DNA of 64,000 bases from Intestinimonas massiliensis (ex Afouda et al. 2020) (GTDB taxonomy: Bacteria; Bacillota; Clostridia; Oscillospirales; Oscillospiraceae), in NCBI RefSeq assembly GCF_900626285.1, contig NZ_LR131148.1:252275-316274 (forward strand), in the 5' to 3' direction. A model generated the notes under the pieces. It was not told where the DNA came from and ran no database searches. It was given only the letters and a program-made list of their open reading frames with translations. The position numbers were made by a program, and so were the translations under genes. Of the stretch, positions 58,129 through 64,000 are shown piece by piece (within the stretch, counting starts at the first letter, position 1; each line of letters opens with the position of its first letter).

Positions 58129-59154
58129 GTGAACACACAGCGACTGACCGCCGACCAGACGGAGCAGGCGGCGGAGATCCTGCGGCGGGGGGGCCTGCTG
58201 GGCATCCCCACCGAGACAGTGTACGGCCTGGGGGCCGACGGCCTGAATTCTGAGGCGGTGGCCCACATCTTTGAGGCCAAGGGCCGACCCCAGGACAATC
58301 CCCTGATCCTCCACATCCCCACGGCGGACTGGCTGGAGCGGTACTGCGAGGATATTCCGCCCGCCGCCTACGCCCTGGCGGAGCGGTTCTGGCCCGGTCC
58401 CATGACCATGATCCTGAAGCGCAAGCCCATCGTCCCCGACGCCGTCACCGCCGGGCTGGACACGGTGGGGATGCGCTGCCCAGCCCACCCGGTGTGCCGG
58501 GCCATCATCGCCGCCGCCGACCTGCCGGTGGCCGCCCCCTCGGGCAACACCTCCGGCCGGCCCAGCCCCACCAACATGGCGGACATGCTGGAGGACATGG
58601 ACGGCAAGATCGACGGCATCGTGGACGGCGGCCCCTGCGCGGTGGGGGTGGAATCCACCATCATCGATCTCACCGAGCAGCCGCCCCGGCTGCTGCGGCC
58701 CGGCGGCATCACCCTGGAGCAGCTGGAAGAAGTGCTGGGGGAGGTGGCGGTGGACCCGGCGGTGACCCGGCTCATGGGGGCCGGTGAGCACCCCAAGGCC
58801 CCCGGCATGAAGTACCGCCACTACGCCCCCAAGGCCCCGGTGACTGTGGTGCGGGGAGATCCCGCCGACGCCGCCCGGTACATCCGCCGCCACCTCACCG
58901 ACGGGGACGGGGTGATCTGTTTCAACGAGTTCGTGCCCCTGTTCGAGGGCCATCCGGTGGAGCCCATCGGGCCCAAGGACGACGTGGCGGAACAGGCCCG
59001 GCGGGTATTCGACGCCCTGCGGTACTTTGACGGTACCGATGTGGTCCACATCTGGGCCCAGTGCCCCGATCCGGAGGGCATCGGCCTGGCGGTGTCCAAC
59101 CGCCTGAACAAGGCGGCGGGCTTCCACATCGTGGACGCGGCGGACGAGACATAA
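58129..59154 (+). CDS. ywlC: L-threonylcarbamoyladenylate synthase
   Basis: A 341-residue YrdC/Sua5-type enzyme making threonylcarbamoyl-AMP for the t6A37 tRNA modification. YrdC domain with GGLLGIPTETVYGLGADGL, RPQDNPLILHI, RFWPGPMTMILKR, APSGNTSGRPSPT and GGPCAVGVESTIIDL; the extra C-terminal Sua5 domain begins GMKYRHYAPKAPVTVV. GTG start. Substrates are threonine, bicarbonate and ATP. Confidence 0.94.
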   Translation: MNTQRLTADQTEQAAEILRRGGLLGIPTETVYGLGADGLNSEAVAHIFEAKGRPQDNPLILHIPTADWLERYCEDIPPAAYALAERFWPGPMTMILKRKPIVPDAVTAGLDTVGMRCPAHPVCRAIIAAADLPVAAPSGNTSGRPSPTNMADMLEDMDGKIDGIVDGGPCAVGVESTIIDLTEQPPRLLRPGGITLEQLEEVLGEVAVDPAVTRLMGAGEHPKAPGMKYRHYAPKAPVTVVRGDPADAARYIRRHLTDGDGVICFNEFVPLFEGHPVEPIGPKDDVAEQARRVFDALRYFDGTDVVHIWAQCPDPEGIGLAVSNRLNKAAGFHIVDAADET

Positions 59155-59243
59155 AAAATTTTTTCCTCCCGATGAATGGATGGGGCCTGCTCCGTCGTAT
59201 TGTCAGTGAGACGGGTCAATCAGCCCCTATTCATAAGGAGGAA

Positions 59244-59552
59244 ATGATGATGAAGAAAATCAGGATCGCAGCCGTTGCCGCCGCCGTCGTGCTGGCCCTG
59301 GGGGTCACCACCGCCTTTGCCGCCGGAGGACGGCACCACATGGCCAACTATTCCCGCTATGTGGATGCCAACGGGGACGGGATCTGTGACAACCGGGGTG
59401 TCTGCTACGCGGACACCGACGGCGACGGGATCTGTGATAACCGGGGCGCCTGCTATGTGGACGCCGACGGCGACGGGGTGTGCGACAACTACGGAACGGG
59501 CCTGGGCTGCCGGTCCGGGGCCGGTCACGGCTGCCACGGCTGCCGCTGGTAA
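59244..59552 (+). CDS. Secreted small protein with EF-hand-like (DxDGDGxCD) repeats
   Basis: About 102 residues. Three tandem ATGs (59244, 59247, 59250); the third is best spaced from AAGGAGG. Signal peptide (KKIRIAAVAAAVVLALGVTTAFAAG). Then repeats VDANGDGICDNRGVCY, ADTDGDGICDNRGACY, VDADGDGVCDNYG: Ca2+-loop-like (D-x-N/D-G-D-G-x-C-D) with extra Cys, and a Cys/His/Gly C-terminus (RSGAGHGCHGCRW). Directly upstream of an ECF sigma and an anti-sigma, suggesting it is a target or sensor of that pair. Confidence 0.75.
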   Translation: MMMKKIRIAAVAAAVVLALGVTTAFAAGGRHHMANYSRYVDANGDGICDNRGVCYADTDGDGICDNRGACYVDADGDGVCDNYGTGLGCRSGAGHGCHGCRW

Positions 59553-59573
59553 GAAAAGAGGACGGGAGACCGG

Positions 59574-60053
59574 ATGCGGAGCGAGCGGGAGACCAACGAG
59601 GCCATCGAGCGGTATGGAGATACCGTCCGGCGGCTGTGCATGATCCATCTGAAAAACGAGGCGGATACTCAGGACATCTTTCAGACGGTGTTTTTGAAGT
59701 ATCTCCTCCATACCGCCGACTTCGAGAGCCGGGAGCATGAAAAGGCCTGGTTCATCCGGGTCACCATCAACGCCTGCCGGGACGTGCTGAAAAGCGTGTT
59801 CCGCAGGCGTACCGTTTCTCTGGACCAGGTGCGGGACCTGCCCGCCCCCCAGGGGGAAAGCGGGGAGGTGCTCCGCGCGGTGCTGTCCCTGCCCCGGAAG
59901 TACCGGGAGGTCATATACCTCCACTACTATGAGGGATATACCGCTCCGGAGATGAGCAAGCTGTTGGGCAGGAACGTGAACACCGTCTACACCGACCTGA
60001 CCCGTGCCAGAGAGAAGCTCAAGACCATACTGGGAGGTGAGGCGGATGGATGA
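59574..60053 (+). CDS. ECF/sigma-70 family sigma factor
   Basis: A 159-residue sigma factor with regions 2 and 4: ERYGDTVRRLCMIHLKNEADTQDIFQTVFLKYLL and LPRKYREVIYLHYYEGYTAPEMSKLLGRNVNTVYTDLTRAREKLK. The 8-nt overlap with the downstream RsgI-like gene indicates a sigma/anti-sigma pair. Confidence 0.88.
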   Translation: MRSERETNEAIERYGDTVRRLCMIHLKNEADTQDIFQTVFLKYLLHTADFESREHEKAWFIRVTINACRDVLKSVFRRRTVSLDQVRDLPAPQGESGEVLRAVLSLPRKYREVIYLHYYEGYTAPEMSKLLGRNVNTVYTDLTRAREKLKTILGGEADG

Positions 60054-60591
60054 GCGGATCAGAGAGGCCTTTGACCAGGTCCGGGCCACCGGGGCCCAGA
60101 AGGAGGAGACCCGGGCTTTTCTGGACCGGGCCAGGCATCGACGCGCCGCCCCCCGGCGGCTGGGCGCTCTGGCAGCCTGCGTGGTGCTGCTGGTCGCCCT
60201 GATCGGGGGCTATTGGGCCTATTTCGTGCCCACCTCCGCCATCAGCGTGGAGGGGGACACCAGCCTGGAGCTGGAGATCAACCGCTTCGACCAGGTGGTG
60301 GGGGTACAGTGTGAGGATGATACACTGGCGGGGAGCCTGCGCTTCCTCAGCTACGCCCAGGCCCTGGAGCTGCTGCTGGACAGCTGGGACAGCGGCCAGC
60401 CGGTGTCCATCACCGTGTCCGGGGACGAGACCCAGTGCGGCCGCCTGCTGGAGGGGGCGCAGCACTGTGCCGCCGGGCGGCAGAACGTCCACTGCGGACA
60501 GGCGGGGGCCGGGAACGCCTCCGGCCAGGGTCAGGGTCAAGGCCAGGGTCAGGGCCATGGCCATGGATACGGTCACGCCTCCGACCACTGA
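60046..60591 (+). CDS. RsgI-like anti-sigma factor
   Basis: A 181-residue membrane protein: N-terminal cytoplasmic helix (DERIREAFDQVRATGAQKEETRAFLDRAR), one TM near residues 43-65, then an extracytoplasmic domain with ISVEGDTSLELEINRFDQVVGV, which resembles the RsgI mid-domain, and a Gly/Gln/His tail (SGQGQGQGQGQGHGHGYGH). Would hold the preceding sigma at the membrane until an outside signal. No sugar-binding module is attached, unlike many clostridial RsgI proteins. Confidence 0.75.
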   Translation: MDERIREAFDQVRATGAQKEETRAFLDRARHRRAAPRRLGALAACVVLLVALIGGYWAYFVPTSAISVEGDTSLELEINRFDQVVGVQCEDDTLAGSLRFLSYAQALELLLDSWDSGQPVSITVSGDETQCGRLLEGAQHCAAGRQNVHCGQAGAGNASGQGQGQGQGQGHGHGYGHASDH

Positions 60592-60655
60592 ATTTACAAA
60601 TTTCTCACACACCATTTGTCTGATGTGTTATACTAACTGCTGGAGGCGAACAGCC

Positions 60656-61270
60656 ATGAAGCGTATCGGCATCACCGGCCCCACCGGGGCGGGTAAGACC
60701 ACAGCCCTCAACGCCCTGACCAGTCTGGGCGCCCACGTCATCGACGCGGACGCGGTGTACCACGATCTGCTGGAATCCAGCGCGCCCATGAAGGAGGCGC
60801 TGACGGAGCGGTTCGGCACCGGCATCCTGGACGATCAGGGAAAGATCGACCGAAAAGCCCTGGGCAACGTGGTGTTTGCCGATCCGCAGGCCCTGTCCGA
60901 CCTGAACGCCATCACCCACAGGTTTGTCCTGGCGGAGATCGACCGGCAGGCGGCCCGGGCGGAGGCGGAGGGACGGCCCGCCGTGGCCATCGACGCCATC
61001 GCCCTCATTGAGAGCGGCGCGGCGGAGGGCTGCGACGCGGTGGTAGGCGTTCTGGCGCCCAAGGAAGTGCGGGTCCGCCGGATCATGGCCCGGGAGGGCA
61101 TTTCGGAGGAGTACGCCCGCAAGCGGGTGGAGGCCCAGCAGGGAGACGAGTTCTTCCGCAGCCGGTGCACCCACATCCTGGAGAACGGGGGCCAGGACCC
61201 CAAGGCCTTCGAGGACCAGGCGCTGGCGCTGTTCGGCCCATGGTTGGATCACGAGGAAAATCAAATATAG
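60656..61270 (+). CDS. coaE: Dephospho-CoA kinase
   Basis: A 204-residue P-loop kinase, last step of CoA synthesis: Walker A GPTGAGKTTALN, DADAVYHDLLES, LNAITHRFVLAEI, RIMAREGISEEYARKRVEAQ. GGAGGC precedes the ATG. Slightly divergent at IALIESGA, but length and motifs fit CoaE. Followed closely by an aminopeptidase gene. Confidence 0.92.
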   Translation: MKRIGITGPTGAGKTTALNALTSLGAHVIDADAVYHDLLESSAPMKEALTERFGTGILDDQGKIDRKALGNVVFADPQALSDLNAITHRFVLAEIDRQAARAEAEGRPAVAIDAIALIESGAAEGCDAVVGVLAPKEVRVRRIMAREGISEEYARKRVEAQQGDEFFRSRCTHILENGGQDPKAFEDQALALFGPWLDHEENQI

Positions 61271-61283
61271 GAGGAACCACATT

Positions 61284-62693
61284 ATGGAAGAAAAGCAGAA
61301 GACCCAGGGTGAGCTGCGGCGTGAAGCCCTGCTCTACCAGCCCAAGAACGGCTATGACCGGCTGAGCGCGCAGGAGGAGGCCGACCTGAACACCTACTGC
61401 GAGGACTATAAGAAGTTTCTGGATGCGGGCAAGACCGAGCGGGAGTGCGTGGCGGAGACCATCCGTCTGGCCGAGCAGCACGGCTTCAAGCCCTATGTCC
61501 GGGGCACCGCGCTGAATCCCGGCGACAAGGTGTACCGTGCCAACCGCGGCAAGGCCATCATGCTGGCCGTCATCGGCAGCCGTCCCCTCAGCGAGGGCGC
61601 CAACATCGGCGCGGCCCACATCGATTCTCCCCGCCTGGATCTGAAGCCCAACCCGGTGTATGAGGACGCCGAGATGGCTTTCTTCAAGACCCATTATTAC
61701 GGCGGCATCCGCAAGTACCAGTGGGTGACCATCCCCCTGGAGCTCCACGGCGTCATCGCCCTGAAGGACGGCTCCACCGTGACGGTGGCCATCGGCTGCG
61801 GCGCGGACGAGCCCCAGTTCACCATCGACGACCTGCTGCCCCACCTGGGTGCTGAGCAGTCCAAGAAGCCTCTGGGCGAGGCCATCCCCGGCGAGAGCCT
61901 GAACCTGCTCATCGGCAGCCGCCCCTTCAAGGACGACGAGGGCTCCGACCGGGTGAAGCTGGCCATCCTGGACCTGCTGAATCAGAAGTACGGTATCGTG
62001 GAGGAGGACTTCATCTCCGCCGAGCTGTCCGCCGTGCCCGCCTTCCGGGCCGTGGACATCGGCTTTGACCGCTCCCTCATCGGCGCCTACGGCCATGACG
62101 ACCGGGTGTGCGGCTTTGCTTCCCTGGCCGCCCTGCTGGCCCTGGGCACTCCGGCCCGCACCGCCGTGTGCATGCTGGCCGACAAGGAGGAGATCGGCTC
62201 CACCGGCGTCACCGGCATGAAGTCCGCCGCCTTCGACACCTTTATGAGCGACCTGTGCGACGCCCAGCGGGTGTCCCTGAAGGCCTGCTATGAGAAGTCC
62301 TTCTGCCTGTCCGCCGACGTGACCGCGGCCTTTGACCCCAACTTCGCCGACGTGTATGAGAAGCGCAACAGCGCCCGGGTGAACTACGGCATGGGCCTGT
62401 GCAAGTACACCGGCGCCCGGGGCAAGTCCGGCTGCTCCGACGCCTCCGCCGAGCTGGTGGCCTATGTCCGCAAGGTGCTGGACGCCCAGGGCGTGGTGTG
62501 GCAGATGGCCGAGCTGGGCAAGGTGGACGCCGGCGGCGGCGGCACTGTGGCCGCCTATATGGCCGAGCGTGACATCGACACCATCGACGCCGGCGTGCCT
62601 GTGCTGAGCATGCACTCCCCCTTCGAGACCGTGTCCAAGCTGGACTGCTATATGACCTACCGGGGCATGAAGGCGGTCTACGAGGCCCAGTAA
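61284..62693 (+). CDS. M18 family aminopeptidase
   Basis: A 469-residue zinc aminopeptidase: metal and active-site motifs GAAHIDSPRLDLKP, DKEEIGSTGVTG, RVCGFASLAALL, and the C-terminal MHSPFETVSKLD. Cytosolic, no signal peptide; releases N-terminal residues from peptides. AGGAGG ribosome site, 13 bp after coaE. Confidence 0.94.
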   Translation: MEEKQKTQGELRREALLYQPKNGYDRLSAQEEADLNTYCEDYKKFLDAGKTERECVAETIRLAEQHGFKPYVRGTALNPGDKVYRANRGKAIMLAVIGSRPLSEGANIGAAHIDSPRLDLKPNPVYEDAEMAFFKTHYYGGIRKYQWVTIPLELHGVIALKDGSTVTVAIGCGADEPQFTIDDLLPHLGAEQSKKPLGEAIPGESLNLLIGSRPFKDDEGSDRVKLAILDLLNQKYGIVEEDFISAELSAVPAFRAVDIGFDRSLIGAYGHDDRVCGFASLAALLALGTPARTAVCMLADKEEIGSTGVTGMKSAAFDTFMSDLCDAQRVSLKACYEKSFCLSADVTAAFDPNFADVYEKRNSARVNYGMGLCKYTGARGKSGCSDASAELVAYVRKVLDAQGVVWQMAELGKVDAGGGGTVAAYMAERDIDTIDAGVPVLSMHSPFETVSKLDCYMTYRGMKAVYEAQ

Positions 62694-62704
62694 ATCTCCA
62701 ATCA

Positions 62705-62736
62705 AAAAGTCCGGACCCGTCAGGGTCCGGACTTTT
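62705..62736. terminator. Bidirectional terminator between aminopeptidase and VanY-type genes
   Basis: AAAAGTCCGGACCC / GGGTCCGGACTTTT, 14-bp stem with GTCA loop and T-run on both strands; serves two convergent genes. Confidence 0.94.
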
Positions 62737-62739
62737 TTG

Positions 62740-64000
62740 CTATCCCGGGGCGGCGCTGCGGCAGCGTGTCACCTCAAATCCGCCGGTGCCGGTGATCCCG
62801 CCGGCGGCGGTGCGGGCGGCGTAGTCGTTGAAGTGCCACCACTCCGATTCCAGGGGGGTCATCCCCGCCTTGCCGAAGTAGCCCCGCAGGGCCAGGGCGG
62901 GCCCGTTCATGGTGTCCGCCAGGGTGTCCTGTCCCGGCCCGGTGGTGGAGGCGGAGGCCATGCTCAGCTCGTGCATGGGGGTGGGCATCTGGTACTCCTC
63001 ATATTCCACCGGCACCAGGTAGCGGTATCCGCCGGTGGAGCGGGTCTCGGTGCGGCTCACCCTGACCAGGCTCACATCCACCGCCAGCCCCTTCTGGTGG
63101 TTGGAGTAGCCGGTGCTGATGAAGTAGGTCATGGTCCAGGGCTTGGTGGTGATGCCGGCCTTCACCTCCGGATCGGATTCCGCCAGAGCGCTCAGGGCCT
63201 TCACCACCGCCCGCTGGGCGGAATAGGGGCGGTAGCCCTCGTAGAGCTTCAGGCTGTTGCCCTGGACCAGGGCCTCCTGCTGGGCGGCGCACACCTTTTT
63301 GGCGGTGTGGTAGAGCACCGGCATCAGGTACTGCTCCCGGTCGAACCGGGGATTGTACACCTTGCCCTGGTACAGCGCCTCCCCGGTGATGCCGGGGATC
63401 TCCTTCCCGGAGCTGACGTACCGGGAGGAATAGGAGTTGGTGGCGTCATACACCATGGAGGGCACTACGTCTGGCAGGTTGATCAGGCAGAACCGGTGGT
63501 CCACCCAGCCGGTGCCGTGGGAGGAGGACACCTTCCACCAGTTCCCCTTCTCGCTGAGGATGGTGAAGGAATCCCCCGGGGACAGCACTGCCATGGCCCC
63601 GGCAAAGGGGTCGGGGGTGGGAGCAGGTGTGGCCACCGGGGCGGAGAGCAGGGAGACAGTGACCGCCGGGGCGGGGGTCTCAGGGACCGGCTCCGGGCTG
63701 GCAGAGGGTTCCGGAGCGGGAGACGGGGTGAGGGACGGTTCCTCCGACGGCACCGGTGTGGGTGTCGGCACCGGTGTCGGTGTGGGTGTGGGTGTCGGTG
63801 TCGGAGTGGGAGTGGGTGTGGGAATGGCCTCATACAGCCCGATCTCCACCGCCGCCCAGCCGGTGGCTCCGTAGACGGGCAGCTCCAGCCCGGCCGAGGT
63901 CAGCTTGGGCAGGTCCCGGTCCAGAGTGTGATCTTCGTCAAAGACCGGGGGCGTAGGCTCCGGTGTGGGGGTGGGCTCTGCAGACGGTGTGGGGGTAGGT
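62740..64000 (-). CDS. D-alanyl-D-alanine carboxypeptidase, VanY-type, 5' end outside window
   Basis: Open to the window edge, at least 420 residues. Pro-Thr repeats (PTPSAEPTPTPEPTPP and a (PT)n block) flank an unidentified segment, then an SH3-like domain (GDSFTILSEKGNWWKVSSSHGTGWVDHRFC) and a peptidase_M15 domain: EGYRPYSAQRAVV, GYSNHQKGLAVDVSL (zinc His/Asp), ESEWWHFND (zinc His, catalytic Glu). Removes the terminal D-Ala of peptidoglycan stems outside the cell. The N-terminus with any signal peptide is not visible. Confidence 0.9.
   Translation of the reverse strand, partial: PTPTPSAEPTPTPEPTPPVFDEDHTLDRDLPKLTSAGLELPVYGATGWAAVEIGLYEAIPTPTPTPTPTPTPTPTPVPTPTPVPSEEPSLTPSPAPEPSASPEPVPETPAPAVTVSLLSAPVATPAPTPDPFAGAMAVLSPGDSFTILSEKGNWWKVSSSHGTGWVDHRFCLINLPDVVPSMVYDATNSYSSRYVSSGKEIPGITGEALYQGKVYNPRFDREQYLMPVLYHTAKKVCAAQQEALVQGNSLKLYEGYRPYSAQRAVVKALSALAESDPEVKAGITTKPWTMTYFISTGYSNHQKGLAVDVSLVRVSRTETRSTGGYRYLVPVEYEEYQMPTPMHELSMASASTTGPGQDTLADTMNGPALALRGYFGKAGMTPLESEWWHFNDYAARTAAGGITGTGGFEVTRCRSAAPG
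63776..63832. repeat. Short tandem repeat coding a Pro-Thr linker
   Basis: Repeated GTGTGG/GTGTCG units give (PT)n in the carboxypeptidase. Prone to slippage, so linker length may vary between strains. Confidence 0.85.

Overview
The window is GC-rich, densely packed low-GC-phylum (Clostridia) chromosome. The gene content (YesM/YesN two-component pair, CarD, CwlJ-type amidase and SLH proteins, ECF/RsgI-like pair, ATP-dependent PckA, Tn1549-type mobile genes) and codon use suggest an Oscillospiraceae gut anaerobe of the Flavonifractor/Intestinimonas kind. That placement is inference; no rRNA is present.

Layout. 1-7.4 kb: end of guaA, then a binding-protein/ATPase/permease importer operon followed by its likely histidine kinase and AraC-type response regulator. 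7.5-27 kb: a 19.3-kb integrated element described below. 27-36.3 kb: a 1.5-kaa secreted repeat protein, then sbcD-sbcC. 36.3-38.5 kb: a decayed IS200/IS605 element, an EFR1-type ferredoxin flavoprotein, tRNA-Arg(ACG) and a small conserved-looking ORF. 38.5-46 kb (minus strand): amidase, CarD, pckA, rsmA, DegV, a GH13 enzyme, trmD. 46-49 kb: the ylxM-ffh-rpsP-khpA-rimM-trmD translation/secretion operon, with a complete promoter and an internal terminator. 49-64 kb: SLH protein, ddl-murF, mtnA, an ABC-F protein, YdcF, prfA, threonylcarbamoyl-AMP synthase, a Ca-binding-type repeat protein with an ECF sigma and RsgI-like anti-sigma, coaE, an M18 aminopeptidase and the C-terminal part of a VanY-type carboxypeptidase.

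The element (7577-26904) is the main point of interest. Its ends lie inside a host tRNA-Ala(GGC) gene: 22 nt of the 5' part remain at 7562-7583 and the 3' part remains at 26905-26965. The two host parts share a 7-bp core, CTGGGAG. Joining the element ends gives an attP with clear dyad symmetry, as expected for the large serine recombinase encoded beside attL (7819-9435). The element carries a complete, identical tRNA-Ala(GGC) at 7653-7728, so it breaks the host gene but brings a replacement, and that replacement is bracketed by a 16-bp inverted repeat. The rest is a Tn1549-like conjugative backbone (relaxase, MobC, PcfB, CD1107/CD1845/DUF4315-type proteins, ArdA, ParB). It has lost its secretion machinery: VirD4 stops after Walker A, a truncated second serine recombinase follows, and then only the NlpC/P60 end of a cell-wall hydrolase. 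The element now looks like a mobilizable island rather than a self-transmissible one.

Nine copies of a near-perfect palindrome (TCTGGACA-AAG-TGTCCAGA core) are scattered through the backbone only. Two AT-rich cargo blocks are present: a TetR-CPBP protease-KTR operon, and, next to attR, a two-gene cassette (two-TM coiled-coil protein plus a nucleoside-deoxyribosyltransferase/TIR-like protein with a helical repeat C-terminus) that is my best candidate for an undescribed defence system. An IS3-family insertion sits upstream of the mobC genes.
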